Shown here piece after piece: positions 1 through 8,937 of a stretch of 64,000 bases of DNA. Positions within the stretch are counted from its first letter, which is position 1, and each line of letters begins with the position of its first letter. Origin of the DNA: JAJXWB01 sp037044955. GTDB lineage: Bacteria; Pseudomonadota; Alphaproteobacteria; Rhizobiales; Beijerinckiaceae. The stretch lies in contig JBAOHX010000009.1 of NCBI GenBank assembly GCA_037044955.1, positions 136,154-200,153 on the forward strand. Direction: 5' to 3'. The notes beneath the pieces are model-generated. The model was given only the letters and a program-made list of their open reading frames with translations. It was not told the DNA's origin and searched no databases. The position numbers were made by a program, and so were the translations under genes.

Positions 1-470
1 GCCAGCGCTACAAGGGCGAATGCGACTCGCCCGCCACCATGCCGCGCAACATCGAGCTCGGCGCCAAGGCGCTGCGCGAGATCGAACGCATCAACCGCTG
101 GGTCAACAAGAACATCGAATCCGTGTCCGACATGGACCATTGGGGCGTCATCGACCAGTGGGACTATCCCACCGACGGCAAGGGCGATTGCGAGGACTAC
201 GTGCTTCTCAAGCGCAAGCTGCTGGCCGAGCAGGGCTTCCCCATCCAGTCGCTGCTGGTCACGGTGGTCAAGGACAAGAACAACGACGGCCACGCGGTTC
301 TCACCGTGCGCACCGATCACGGCGACTACGTGCTCGACAACATGAACGACGAGGTCAAGGGCTGGAAGCAGACGGGCTACCGCTTCGTCAAGCGCCAGAG
401 CCAGGCCGACATGAACACCTGGGTTTCGATCGGCGAGCCGACCAGCGCGCCGGCCTACGTCTCCCGCTGA
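1..470 (+). CDS. Transglutaminase-like cysteine peptidase (BTLCP family), 5' end outside window
   Basis: The frame is open from the window edge, so only the last 155 residues are visible. They carry the signature of the bacterial transglutaminase-like cysteine peptidases (COG3672 type): the nucleophile in GKGDCEDYVLLK, the His in GHAVLTVRTD and the Asp in YVLDNMND give the Cys-His-Asp triad in the expected order. Family members are usually exported proteins of about 200 residues, so some 50 N-terminal residues including any signal peptide are missing. Family assignment is firm from the motifs; the biological substrate is not known from sequence. A strong terminator follows 19 nt after the stop, so this is the last gene of its transcript. 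Confidence 0.85.
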   Translation, partial: QRYKGECDSPATMPRNIELGAKALREIERINRWVNKNIESVSDMDHWGVIDQWDYPTDGKGDCEDYVLLKRKLLAEQGFPIQSLLVTVVKDKNNDGHAVLTVRTDHGDYVLDNMNDEVKGWKQTGYRFVKRQSQADMNTWVSIGEPTSAPAYVSR

Positions 471-488
471 TATCTTCGAGGCTCGCGG

Positions 489-521
489 AAGGCCCGGCGC
501 CGAAAGGCCGCCGGGCCTTTT
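489..521 (+). terminator. Rho-independent terminator after the BTLCP gene
   Basis: An 11-bp perfect stem (AAGGCCCGGCG at 489-499 with its complement at 509-519) encloses a 9-nt loop and runs into TTTT. Confidence 0.8.
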
Positions 522-648
522 GCGTTCAGCCGCGGTTCAGCGACGCCGGCCTATCGCAGATCGCGTCGATGCGGCCGTTGACCGGGCGGCTGAATCGAAA
601 GACGCTCGCCGCGCGAATATTTCGCGTCGCCCACAAGGGAGAATTTGC

Positions 649-1143
649 ATGTTGATCCGTTTCGCGGCCCCTGCGCTCGCGCTGGCCTTCGCCGGCTTTG
701 CGGCGGCCGGGCCTGCGCACGCCCAGGCCAGTGTCATGCAGGACTGCGGCAAGGAATATCAGGCGGCCAAATCCGCCAACACGCTCGGCGGCAAGAGCTG
801 GAACGAATATCTGAAGGACTGCCGCGTGCGTCACGGCAGCGGCGCTGCGGCTGCTCCTGCCGCTGCGCCGGCGGCCAAGCCCGCGGCGGAAAAGCCGGCG
901 GCGGCCAATCCGCTGAAGCCCGCCGGCGCCGCGACCGCGGCCGCGCCCGCCCCGAGCGGCCCCGCGGTCTTCCCGTCCAAGGTCGATGCGAAATACGCCA
1001 GCGAGCCGCCCTCCAAGCAGCGCATGAAGACCTGCCTCGACCAGTACAACGTCAACAAGGCCGGCGCCGGCAACGGCGGCCTGAAATGGATCCAGAAGGG
1101 CGGCGGCTATTACAGCGAATGCAACAAGCGCCTGAAGGGCTGA
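649..1143 (+). CDS. Secreted protein with two Cys/Trp repeat units and an Ala/Pro linker
   Basis: 164 residues; start chosen at the ATG 10 nt after AAGGGA. Residues 1-26 form a signal peptide ending in AGPAHA, so the mature protein is periplasmic or secreted. Two similar units, DCGKEYQ...GKSWNEYLKDC and TCLDQYN...LKWIQKGGGYYSEC, each have an opening Cys, a Trp and a closing Cys, suggesting one disulphide per unit. They are joined by an Ala/Pro/Lys-rich low-complexity linker (about residues 65-115). I recognise the type as a hypothetical protein common in Hyphomicrobiales but know no function. It is monocistronic between two terminators. Confidence 0.75.
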   Translation: MLIRFAAPALALAFAGFAAAGPAHAQASVMQDCGKEYQAAKSANTLGGKSWNEYLKDCRVRHGSGAAAAPAAAPAAKPAAEKPAAANPLKPAGAATAAAPAPSGPAVFPSKVDAKYASEPPSKQRMKTCLDQYNVNKAGAGNGGLKWIQKGGGYYSECNKRLKG

Positions 1144-1167
1144 TCGCCCGCGCCTGACGAAACGACG

Positions 1168-1200
1168 ACGCCCCGGACGAAAATCCGGGGCGTTTTCTTT
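1168..1200. terminator. Bidirectional terminator
   Basis: Stem ACGCCCCGGA (1168-1177) pairs with TCCGGGGCGT (1184-1193) around CGAAAA and is followed by TTTTCTTT. It lies between two convergent genes and could serve both. Confidence 0.8.
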
Positions 1201-1204
1201 GGCC

Positions 1205-1786
1205 TCAGTGCGCCGCGCCGCCGACGTAGGCGGAGGCCGCGACCGCGATGCCGACGCCGGCCAGGATCATCGAGGCGTACCACGGCCAGCGCTGGCCGCG
1301 CGTGATGATCGCCACCGTCGCGACCGCGATCGAAATGTGCAGCATCGTCACCGCGATCGTCAGCACGTGGTGGCGATGGGCGTGGCCGTCGCTGGCGTGC
1401 AGGCGCTCCTCGGACCTCTTCTCGAAATCCTCGGCCTGCTTCTTCACGTCGTCCTGCTCGGTTCCGTAGCGCTTGGCCTGCTTGGCGAAATCGTCCGCCT
1501 TCGGGCCGCCGCCGGCGGCCGCGATCTCGTACATGTTCTTCTTCATGCTCTTGGCCTGGAAGAAGTTCCAGGCGTCCGTCGCCTTGTTCTGAAGGAGCAC
1601 GGCCTCGTTCTTGGCGACCGTCACGCCGGATGTCTCGATCGTCTCGAGCGAACCGACGGAGGCCGCGAGCACGGCGAGGATCGCGACCGTGATCGACACT
1701 TTCGTGATGAAATTGTCGTTGGCGTGCGCCGCATGTTCGGCGTGTTCGAGATGCTCGAAATGCTCGGTCGTTCCGTGCTCGGCCAT
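1205..1786 (-). CDS. DUF4337 family membrane protein
   Basis: 193 residues. A His/Glu-rich N terminus (EHFEHLEHAEHAAHAND) precedes a first membrane segment at about 30-48. A charged central region follows (about 50-130, likely coiled coil), then a second His-rich stretch (HASDGHAHRHH), and two C-terminal membrane helices (about 143-162 and 170-188). This order matches the DUF4337 family found widely in Proteobacteria; its function is unknown. The His clusters may simply be metal-binding. It is a single gene, convergent with the upstream secreted protein. Confidence 0.8.
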   Translation of the reverse strand: MAEHGTTEHFEHLEHAEHAAHANDNFITKVSITVAILAVLAASVGSLETIETSGVTVAKNEAVLLQNKATDAWNFFQAKSMKKNMYEIAAAGGGPKADDFAKQAKRYGTEQDDVKKQAEDFEKRSEERLHASDGHAHRHHVLTIAVTMLHISIAVATVAIITRGQRWPWYASMILAGVGIAVAASAYVGGAAH

Positions 1787-2041
1787 TCATTCCCCCTTTG
1801 CGCTTTCTGCGTGGCGCTTCGCTTCGTCCGGGTCCTCGTTATCGCGGCCAAACCGCCGGATGCAAGGGAGAAGGAACGACCCCGGGAGCCGGGCGCGGCG
1901 AATGTGGCCGCGCGCAATGCCCCGGACGCGACGAATTGGCAGCTCGTTCGACGCGTCGGGGCGGGGCCGATCGCGTGGACAGGGCGTGTGCGACGCCATA
2001 TAAGGGCGGCGTTCATTTCAGCCGCCCTACGGGAGCGTTCG

Positions 2042-2740
2042 ATGCAGGGTCAGGTAGCCGCTGTTTCCGCAGAAGATTTTGCGGCGCTGCGCCGTACGGC
2101 GATCGACTGCCAGATCCGCCCCTTCGGCGTCGCCGACCAGCACATCCTCGCCGCCTTTCTCGACATCCCGCGTGAGATATTCGTGCCGGCCGGCTTCGAG
2201 CCCGTCGCCTATGCCGATATCGAGCTGAACTGCCCGCTGGCGGACGGCAAGGGCGTGCGTCCCATGCTGATGCCTCTGGTGCTCGCCCGCCTTCTGCAGG
2301 CCGCCGAAATCGGTCCGGCCGACCGCGCGCTGGATGTCGCCGGCGCCTCCGGCTACGCCGCCGCCGTGCTGGCGGGTCTGGCCGGCTCGGTCGTCGCGCT
2401 CGAATCGGACGAGGCTCTTTCCAGGGCCGCCGCCGGCCATTTCGCATCGCTCGGGCTTTCCAACGTCGAGGCCGTCTGCGGGCCGCTGGCCGAGGGCTGC
2501 GCCGCCAAGGGCCCGTTCGACGTCATCGTCGTCAACGGCGCGGCGCAGCAGGGCCTCGACAAGCTCGTCGCCCAGCTTGCGCAGGGCGGCCGCATGGTCG
2601 TGCTCAAGCCTCATGCCGCCGGCTCGGGCCGCGCCTTCGTCTACCGCAAGGACGGCGACACGGTGTCCGAGCGCGCCCTGTTCGAGGCCGCCGGCAAGCT
2701 CCTTCCCGAGTTCGCCGCCGCTCCGGCCTTCGTGTTCTGA
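2042..2740 (+). CDS. pcm: Protein-L-isoaspartate O-methyltransferase family protein
   Basis: 232 residues. The protein has the PCMT fold: an N-terminal segment with MIDCQIRP-like sequence (TAIDCQIRPFGVAD), then a Rossmann SAM site that is degenerate at motif I (ALDVAGASGYAAAVLAGLAG) and ends in a conserved LVEE-like acidic strand (VVALESDE). Family members repair isoaspartyl residues using SAM. Alphaproteobacterial copies beside tolC, like this one, are often divergent and may be catalytically altered. The gene lies 201 nt upstream of tolC on the same strand, the usual Hyphomicrobiales order pcm-tolC-popZ. The methyltransferase fold is secure; actual repair activity is inferred. Confidence 0.8.
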   Translation: MQGQVAAVSAEDFAALRRTAIDCQIRPFGVADQHILAAFLDIPREIFVPAGFEPVAYADIELNCPLADGKGVRPMLMPLVLARLLQAAEIGPADRALDVAGASGYAAAVLAGLAGSVVALESDEALSRAAAGHFASLGLSNVEAVCGPLAEGCAAKGPFDVIVVNGAAQQGLDKLVAQLAQGGRMVVLKPHAAGSGRAFVYRKDGDTVSERALFEAAGKLLPEFAAAPAFVF

Positions 2741-2941
2741 AGGGCTGGCGAGCGGGCGAGACGATTCGTCGCGTACCGTGTTGTGTCGTATTTTTGCAGC
2801 GTACGGTCAGTTTCTTCCCGCGCGCGGGCTGCGTGGGATGCAATTGGTTCGTATGGCGCTAAACTGTCTGGCAGAACAGGCGGCTTCGGCCGTCGGACAA
2901 GAACTGGACGCCGCCTTCTGGCGGCGCGTGAGGTTGAAACG

Positions 2942-4429
2942 ATGCGTAAGTGCGAAGCGGCGTCGGCCGGCCTTCCGGCTGTCGGGGCCGGGCGTGGCGT
3001 CGAGCGCCGGGAGCGTGCAACTCTCCGGATTGCCGCGCTTGCGGGCGTTGCGATCGTGTCGCTTGCGATTGCGCCGGCCAGCGCCGAGACCATGTCCAGC
3101 GCGCTCGCCCGCGCCTATGCCTCCAACCCCGACATCAACCAGCAGCGCGCGGCGGTGCGCGGCCTCGACGAGAACGTTCCCAAGGCGAAGTCCGGCTGGC
3201 TGCCGAAGGTCAGCGCCACGGCGTCCGTCGGCGCGCAATACACCTACCTGCGCGTCGCGCCGACGCGCATCGACGAATCGCATCTGACCCGCCAGCGTCC
3301 GAACGGCCAGAAATACGACGACGCCACGCCGCGCGGTTACGGCGTGACGGCGAGCGAAACCCTGTTCGACGGCTTTCGCACGCTGAATTCGGTGCGACAG
3401 GCCGAATCGCAGGCGTTCGGCGCGCGCGAGACCATGCGCAACACCGAGCAGACCATCCTGCTCAACGCCGCGACGTCGTACATGAACGTTCTGCGCGACA
3501 CGGCGGTCGTGAACCTGCGCAAGAACAACATCAGCGTGCTCGAAGAGCAGCTTCGCCAGACCCGCGACCGCTTCCAGGTCGGCGAGGTCACGCGCACCGA
3601 CGTGGCGCAGGCCGAAGCGAGCCTCGCGCAGTCGCGCTCCGATTTCTTCGCGGCGCAGGCGCTCCTGCGCGCCTCGGTGGCGGCCTTCCGCCAATATGTC
3701 GGCATCGAGCCGAAGAACCTTTCGCCCGCCAAGAGCGTCGAAGGCCTGCTGCCCAAGCTGTTGAAGGCGGCCGTCGACGTCTCGCAGGTCGAGCACCCCG
3801 CGATCGGCTCGGCCCTGCACAATGTCGACGTCGCCGCCTATGCGGTGAAGGTCGCCGAAGCCGCTCTCTATCCGACCGTTTCAGTCAACGGCTCGGTCAA
3901 TCGCCAGCTCGATTCGCAGGGCCTCACCGGCCAGAAGCTGTTCACCGCCTCGGTCAGCGGCCAGATCAACGTCCCGATCTACCAGGGCGGCTCCGAATAC
4001 GCGTCGATCCGCCAGGCCAAGGAGCAGCTCGGCCAGGCGCGCCTCAACGCCGATCTCGCGCGCGATCAGGTGCGCGCGCTCGTCGTCACCAACTGGGGCC
4101 AGCTCGAGACCGCGAAAGCCCAGCTCATTTCCGGACAGGCGGCGGTGACCGCGGCCGAAATCGCGCTCAACGGCATTCGCGAGGAGGCCAAGGTCGGCCA
4201 GCGCACGACCTTCGACGTTCTCACCGCGCAACAGACGCTGCTCAATACGCGCGTTACGCTGGTGACGGCGCAGCGCGACCGCGTCGTCGCGTCCTACGCC
4301 GTCCTCTCCGCCATGGGCCATCTGTCGGCGGACCGGCTCAACCTGACGGCGCAATTGTACGATCCCACCGTCCATTTCGATCAGGTGAAAAGCAAACTGA
4401 TCGGCACGGGCACGCCGGACGGCCGCTGA
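2942..4429 (+). CDS. tolC: TolC family outer-membrane efflux protein
   Basis: 495 residues. An N-terminal signal sequence with hydrophobic core LRIAALAGVAIVSLAIAP is followed by ASAE. The rest shows the duplicated outer-membrane efflux (OEP) architecture, with periplasmic helices rich in AQ/AE heptads (TDVAQAEASLAQSR and TTFDVLTAQQTLLNTRV are equivalent repeats) and beta strands around ETLFDGFRT and INVPIYQGG. TolC trimers form the outer-membrane duct for tripartite drug/protein export and type I secretion. ATG at 2942 was chosen because it places the signal peptide about 30 residues in. No inner-membrane pump is adjacent, so it probably serves several systems. Confidence 0.92.
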   Translation: MRKCEAASAGLPAVGAGRGVERRERATLRIAALAGVAIVSLAIAPASAETMSSALARAYASNPDINQQRAAVRGLDENVPKAKSGWLPKVSATASVGAQYTYLRVAPTRIDESHLTRQRPNGQKYDDATPRGYGVTASETLFDGFRTLNSVRQAESQAFGARETMRNTEQTILLNAATSYMNVLRDTAVVNLRKNNISVLEEQLRQTRDRFQVGEVTRTDVAQAEASLAQSRSDFFAAQALLRASVAAFRQYVGIEPKNLSPAKSVEGLLPKLLKAAVDVSQVEHPAIGSALHNVDVAAYAVKVAEAALYPTVSVNGSVNRQLDSQGLTGQKLFTASVSGQINVPIYQGGSEYASIRQAKEQLGQARLNADLARDQVRALVVTNWGQLETAKAQLISGQAAVTAAEIALNGIREEAKVGQRTTFDVLTAQQTLLNTRVTLVTAQRDRVVASYAVLSAMGHLSADRLNLTAQLYDPTVHFDQVKSKLIGTGTPDGR

Positions 4430-4596
4430 AGCATCGCGCAAAACCTGAAATCGCGCAGTCCACAGGCGGCGCGGCCACGCGTGTTGCGCGGCCTTGTTGC
4501 GCATGAGACGTTCGATTCGAACGTACGTCGTGATTCGCGGCGTCGCAGCGGATCGCCGCGATCGCGACAGCGCACAGGGCAGAGTACATAGCCGCC

Positions 4597-5598
4597 ATGA
4601 ACGCAGCCAATGCCCCCATTGCCTCGCAGCTCGAGAATGAACGCCGCGCGCACGAGCCGTCGATGGAAGAAATACTCGCCTCGATCCGCAAGATCATCGC
4701 CGACGACGACGCGCTGCCGCTGAGCCGGTCGCCGGCCGCGCCGCGCCTGTTCGAAACCAACGTCACGCCCTTCGCGCCGCCGCCCCAACCGGCTCCGGCG
4801 CGCGAGGCGGTCGCGCCGGCCGAAGCTCCGGTGGACGCCGAACCGCCGCAGGCGCGCGACGAAGCGCCCGCATTTGCCGCGCCGGCGCCGACAGCGGCGA
4901 CGAGCGAGCCGGCCTCCGCGGAGATCGCGGAGGATCGGTCCGTCGCGCCCGATGTCAGGCTCGACGCTGCCGAAGTCAGTTCCGGCGTTCCCGAAGTTCA
5001 GATCGACATCCCCGAAGTTCGCCTCGATGCGTCCGAAATCCGGCTCGACGCGTCGGAGATGGAATCATTCGCCGAAGTCGGCCGCGAGCTCGCGCGCCTC
5101 GACGCGCCGGCGCAGCGCGATGAGGACGCGGAGCAGGGCGAGACCTTGCGCGCGGCTCTCGATGCGCCCGTGGAGATGGAGAGCGCCGCCGACGCGTCCG
5201 ACGACGAAGTGAACCCCGTTCCGCATGAAGAAAGCTACGAGGAGCCATTCGCCGGGGCCGAACCGGCAATCGAGCCCGAGCGGATGATCCTGCCGGAGCC
5301 GCCGCGTTTCTTCGAGGCGGCGCGCGATCACGCCGTTGCCGCGAGCGCGGCTCCCGCGGTCGAGCATGCGCCCGCCGGGATGGGCGCGATGCTTTCGGCG
5401 GAGGCCAATGCCTCCGTCGCCTCGGCTTTCCAGGCGCTGTCGGCGAGCGTCCAGATCGCGAGCGCGGAAGCGGTCGACCGCCATGTGCGCGACATGCTGC
5501 GGCCGATGCTCAAGCAATGGCTCGACGACAATCTTCCCGTCATGGTCGAACGTCTGGTGCGCGCGGAGATCGAGCGCGTGGCGCGCGGGGGAAGATAG
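4597..5598 (+). CDS. popZ: Polar organizing protein PopZ (DUF2497)
   Basis: 333 residues with the typical PopZ plan. It has a conserved N-terminal helix (HEPSMEEILASIRKIIADDD), a long acidic, proline-rich low-complexity middle (about residues 45-240), and a C-terminal helical DUF2497 oligomerisation domain (VDRHVRDMLRPMLKQWLDDN...LVRAEIERVARG). PopZ self-assembles at the cell pole and tethers ParB-parS centromeres. The middle includes near repeats PEVQIDIPEVRLDASEIRLD. In many relatives valS follows popZ; here a DivIC/FtsB-like gene does. Confidence 0.92.
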   Translation: MNAANAPIASQLENERRAHEPSMEEILASIRKIIADDDALPLSRSPAAPRLFETNVTPFAPPPQPAPAREAVAPAEAPVDAEPPQARDEAPAFAAPAPTAATSEPASAEIAEDRSVAPDVRLDAAEVSSGVPEVQIDIPEVRLDASEIRLDASEMESFAEVGRELARLDAPAQRDEDAEQGETLRAALDAPVEMESAADASDDEVNPVPHEESYEEPFAGAEPAIEPERMILPEPPRFFEAARDHAVAASAAPAVEHAPAGMGAMLSAEANASVASAFQALSASVQIASAEAVDRHVRDMLRPMLKQWLDDNLPVMVERLVRAEIERVARGGR

Positions 5599-5682
5599 TT
5601 CTTGCGTTGATTTCCGGCGCTTTCGCGGACGCTTGCACGAAATCTTAACGCGACGCTAACCGTCTTCGTCCAACCATTCTTC

Positions 5683-6006
5683 ATGGTTCGCACGCGGTTC
5701 AGCGCCAATATCGCGCCCATCGTCTTTTACGTCTTCTCGGCGATGGTCGCCGGCTATTTCATCTGGCACGCGCTGCACGGGCAGCGCGGACTGAAGACGC
5801 GCGACGAGAATTCGGAAAAGGTCGCGGAAATGCAGGCGACCCTGGACGGATTGCGCGCCGAGCGCGCGCGCTGGAAGCACAAGATCGACCTGGTGCGCGG
5901 CGAAGCCATGGACCGCGACATTCTGGAGGAGCAGGCGAGGGTGGAACTCGGCCGCATCCAGAAGAACGAGGTCGTGATCCTGACTCCCGCGCCGGCGAAG
6001 AAGTAA
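5683..6006 (+). CDS. Septum formation initiator family protein (FtsB/DivIC-like)
   Basis: 107 residues: a single N-terminal membrane helix (about 9-27, IAPIVFYVFSAMVAGYFIW), then a coiled coil (about 40-75) and the conserved tail (DILEEQARVELGRIQKNEVVIL), which is the FtsB/DivIC signature. Such proteins sit in the divisome between FtsL and FtsQ. In alphaproteobacteria this gene typically lies immediately upstream of the pyruvate dehydrogenase operon, as it does here. The stop codon is inside a long hairpin that probably terminates the transcript. Confidence 0.88.
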   Translation: MVRTRFSANIAPIVFYVFSAMVAGYFIWHALHGQRGLKTRDENSEKVAEMQATLDGLRAERARWKHKIDLVRGEAMDRDILEEQARVELGRIQKNEVVILTPAPAKK

Positions 6007-6051
6007 CTCGATTTCAGGTTACGAAAAACAAATTAACTGAAATCGAGTTAC
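6003..6051. terminator. Long hairpin overlapping the divIC-like stop codon
   Basis: A perfect 15-bp inverted repeat (GTAACTCGATTTCAG at 6003-6017, complement at 6037-6051) flanks an AT-rich 19-nt loop. The TAA stop is inside the left arm. The right arm is followed by CATTTATAACC rather than a clean T run, so termination is likely but not certain. Confidence 0.5.
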
Positions 6052-6177
6052 ATTTATAACCCCCTGAAATACGTCAGCTTATCTGACCTGTCCGCCGGTT
6101 TGGCCCCTCTCGTCAAAATTTAGACCCTGCGCTAGCTTTGCATCAAGAACAGGGAAACGCCGACAGGAGGGAGCGCC

Positions 6178-7197
6178 ATGGCGGCGAACGCAAAATCGCG
6201 TCAAGCCAAGTCCGATAACGAGGCCGAGAACGCCGTTCCGACCTTCTCGAAGGAAGAGGAGCTTCGCGCCTATCGCGAAATGCTGCTCATCCGCCGCTTC
6301 GAGGAAAAGTCCGGCCAGATGTACGGCATGGGGCTGATCGGCGGCTTCTGCCACCTCTACATCGGCCAGGAGGCCGTCGTCGTCGGCGTGGCCATGGCGG
6401 CCAGGCCGAGCGATCAGGTCATCACCTCGTATCGCGACCACGGCCACATGCTCGCCTGCGGGCTCGACCCCAAGGGCGTGATGGCCGAACTCACCGGACG
6501 CCGCGGCGGCCTGTCGAAAGGCAAGGGCGGCTCCATGCACATGTTCTCGAAGGAGAAGAATTTCTACGGCGGCCACGGCATCGTCGGCGCGCAGGTCGCG
6601 CTCGGCACGGGACTCGCCTTCGCCAACCGCTACCGCGAGAACGACACGGTCTCGCTCACCTATTTCGGCGACGGCGCCGCCAACCAGGGCCAGGTCTACG
6701 AGAGCTTCAACATGGCCGCGCTGTGGAAGCTGCCGGTCATCTACATCGTCGAGAACAATCGCTACGCGATGGGCACCTCTGTGGCGCGTTCGTCGGCGCT
6801 CACCGAGTTCTGGAAGCGCGGCGCCGCCTTCAACATTCCCGGCGAAGCGGTCGACGGCATGGACGTGCGCGCGGTGAAGGCGGCGACCGGACGCGCGCTC
6901 GAATGGTGCCGCGGCGGCCACGGCCCGTACATTCTGGAAATGCAGACCTACCGCTATCGCGGCCACTCCATGTCCGATCCGGCGAAATACCGCTCCAAGG
7001 AAGAAGTGCAGAAAATGCGCGAGGAGCACGACCCGATCGAGCAGGTGCGCGCGCGGCTTCTGGCGGGCGGCGTTTCCGAGGACGAATTGAAGAAGATCGA
7101 CGCCGGCGTGCGCTCGGTCGTCTCGGAAGCGGCGGAATTCGCCACGCAGGATCCCGAGCCCGATCCGTCGGAACTCTACACCGACATTCTGCTCTGA
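6178..7197 (+). CDS. pdhA: Pyruvate dehydrogenase E1 component, alpha subunit
   Basis: 339 residues. E1-alpha decarboxylates pyruvate with ThDP as part of the PDH complex that feeds acetyl-CoA to the TCA cycle. The ThDP/Mg motif runs GDGAANQGQ...NMAALWKLPVIYIVENN, the substrate-side motif is YRDHGH, and the phosphorylation-loop equivalent is YRYRGHSMSDP. A very strong ribosome site (AGGAGGG) ends 6 nt before the ATG. It is the first gene of pdhA-pdhB-DUF5076-pdhC-lpdA, 55 nt upstream of pdhB. No frame breaks occur in this gene. Confidence 0.97.
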   Translation: MAANAKSRQAKSDNEAENAVPTFSKEEELRAYREMLLIRRFEEKSGQMYGMGLIGGFCHLYIGQEAVVVGVAMAARPSDQVITSYRDHGHMLACGLDPKGVMAELTGRRGGLSKGKGGSMHMFSKEKNFYGGHGIVGAQVALGTGLAFANRYRENDTVSLTYFGDGAANQGQVYESFNMAALWKLPVIYIVENNRYAMGTSVARSSALTEFWKRGAAFNIPGEAVDGMDVRAVKAATGRALEWCRGGHGPYILEMQTYRYRGHSMSDPAKYRSKEEVQKMREEHDPIEQVRARLLAGGVSEDELKKIDAGVRSVVSEAAEFATQDPEPDPSELYTDILL

Positions 7198-7252
7198 CGC
7201 GGGCGGCGCGACAGCGCCCCCGTCATTTCCCATACAGACGCGAGATTGCAGC

Positions 7253-8629
7253 ATGCCGACGAACATCCTGATGCCGGCCCTGTCGCCTACGATGGAAGAG
7301 GGCACGCTCGCCAAATGGCTGAAGGCCGAGGGCGATACGATCAAATCCGGCGACGTGATCGCTGAAATCGAGACCGACAAGGCGACGATGGAAGTGGAGG
7401 CGGTCGACGAGGGCGTGCTCGCCAAGATCCTCGTTCCCGCCGGCACGGAAGCGGTGAAGGTCAACACGCCGATCGCCGTGATCGCCGGCGAGGGCGAGGA
7501 CGCCTCGGCCGCCGCCGCGCCCGCTCCCGCCGCTGCGCCGGCGGCGGCGCCCGCGAAGGCGGAAGCGCCCGCGCCGGCCGCCAGCGTTCCGGCGGCTCCC
7601 AAGGCCGCCGCGGCGCCGGCCGCGCCCGAATATCCCGAAGGCACGCCGATGGTCGCGATGACCGTGCGCGAGGCGCTGCGCGACGCGATGGCGGAAGAGA
7701 TGCGCCGCGACGACACGGTCTTCGTGATGGGCGAGGAAGTCGCCGAATACCAGGGCGCCTACAAGATCACGCAAGGCCTGTTGCAGGAATTCGGCGCGCG
7801 CCGCGTCGTCGACACGCCGATCACCGAACACGGTTTCGCCGGCATGGGCGTCGGCGCGGCCATGGCGGGCCTCAAGCCGGTCGTTGAGTTCATGACGTTC
7901 AACTTCGCCATGCAGGCGATCGACCACATCATCAATTCCGCCGCCAAGACCCTGTACATGTCGGGCGGCCAGATGGGCGCCTCCATCGTGTTCCGCGGAC
8001 CGAACGGCGCGGCCGCGCGCGTCGGCGCGCAGCACAGCCAGGATTATGCCGCCTGGTATTCCAACATCCCCGGCCTCAAGGTGATCGCGCCCTATTCGGC
8101 CGCCGACGCCAAGGGCCTGCTGAAGGCGGCGATCCGCGACCCCAACCCGATCATCTTCCTCGAAAACGAAATCCTCTACGGCCAGACCTTCGACGTGCCG
8201 CGACTGGACGACTTTGTCGTGCCGATCGGCAAGGCGCGCATCGCGCGCGCGGGCGATCACGTGACGATCGTCTCCTGGTCGATCGGCATGACCTACGCGC
8301 TCAAGGCCGCCGACGCGCTGGCCGAGGAGGGCGTCAGCGCCGAAGTCGTCGACCTGCGCACCATCAGGCCGATGGACGTCGAGACCGTCGTGCGCTCGGT
8401 GATGAAGACCGGCCGTTGCGTGACGGTGGAGGAAGGCTGGCCGCAGTCCGGCGTCGGCGCGGAAGTCTCCGCGCAATTGATGACGGAGGCCTTCGATTAT
8501 CTCGATGCGCCGGTCGTCCGCGTCTGCGGCAAGGACGTGCCCATGCCCTATGCCGCCAATCTCGAGAAGCTCGCGCTGCCCAACGTCGGCGACGTCGTCG
8601 CGGCGGCCAAAGCCGTTCTCTATCGGTGA
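7253..8629 (+). CDS. pdhB: Pyruvate dehydrogenase E1 component, beta subunit with N-terminal lipoyl domain
   Basis: 458 residues. Residues 1-80 are a lipoyl domain (lipoyl lysine in ETDKATMEV). An Ala/Pro hinge of about 50 residues follows, then the E1-beta transketolase-like domain (MTVREALRDAMAEEM..., GEEVAEYQGAYK, ending in PMPYAANLE). A lipoyl domain fused to E1-beta is characteristic of alphaproteobacterial PDH and is nearly identical to that of PdhC encoded downstream. The fused domain probably adds a second lipoyl arm to the complex. The stop is 3 nt before the DUF5076 gene. Confidence 0.97.
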   Translation: MPTNILMPALSPTMEEGTLAKWLKAEGDTIKSGDVIAEIETDKATMEVEAVDEGVLAKILVPAGTEAVKVNTPIAVIAGEGEDASAAAAPAPAAAPAAAPAKAEAPAPAASVPAAPKAAAAPAAPEYPEGTPMVAMTVREALRDAMAEEMRRDDTVFVMGEEVAEYQGAYKITQGLLQEFGARRVVDTPITEHGFAGMGVGAAMAGLKPVVEFMTFNFAMQAIDHIINSAAKTLYMSGGQMGASIVFRGPNGAAARVGAQHSQDYAAWYSNIPGLKVIAPYSAADAKGLLKAAIRDPNPIIFLENEILYGQTFDVPRLDDFVVPIGKARIARAGDHVTIVSWSIGMTYALKAADALAEEGVSAEVVDLRTIRPMDVETVVRSVMKTGRCVTVEEGWPQSGVGAEVSAQLMTEAFDYLDAPVVRVCGKDVPMPYAANLEKLALPNVGDVVAAAKAVLYR

Positions 8630-8632
8630 TCC

Positions 8633-8929
8633 ATGACCGACGAGACGCTCCACCAACTCGAACCGCCGCCCGACGCGCGTGAAAAAGGCGGGCACGAAGT
8701 GCTGCGCTGCTTCGTCGTCGACGGCGGGCTCAGCGTCGGCCTGCGGCGCTCCTTCGACGAGCCGGGAACCTGGGGAATCCTGCTCGCCGATCTCGCGCGC
8801 CACGCAGCCCGCATCTACGCGCTCGAGACGCAAGTGAGCGAAGACGACGCCCTCCAGGCGATCAAGGACATGTTCGACGCCGAATGGTCGCGCCCGACCG
8901 ATTTCGGCACGACGTCAGCGATGAATTGA
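8633..8929 (+). CDS. DUF5076 domain protein encoded inside the pdh operon
   Basis: 98 residues, soluble, no cysteines of note apart from one. The sequence (EVLRCFVVDGGLSVGLRRSF...PGTWGILLADLARHAARIYA) matches the DUF5076 family, which is found between pdhB and pdhC in Hyphomicrobiales. It lies 3 nt after pdhB and 8 nt before pdhC, so it must be co-transcribed and probably translationally coupled. A role in PDH assembly or regulation is a guess from context; nothing in the sequence indicates catalysis. Confidence 0.85.
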   Translation: MTDETLHQLEPPPDAREKGGHEVLRCFVVDGGLSVGLRRSFDEPGTWGILLADLARHAARIYALETQVSEDDALQAIKDMFDAEWSRPTDFGTTSAMN

Positions 8930-8937
8930 GGCCGACC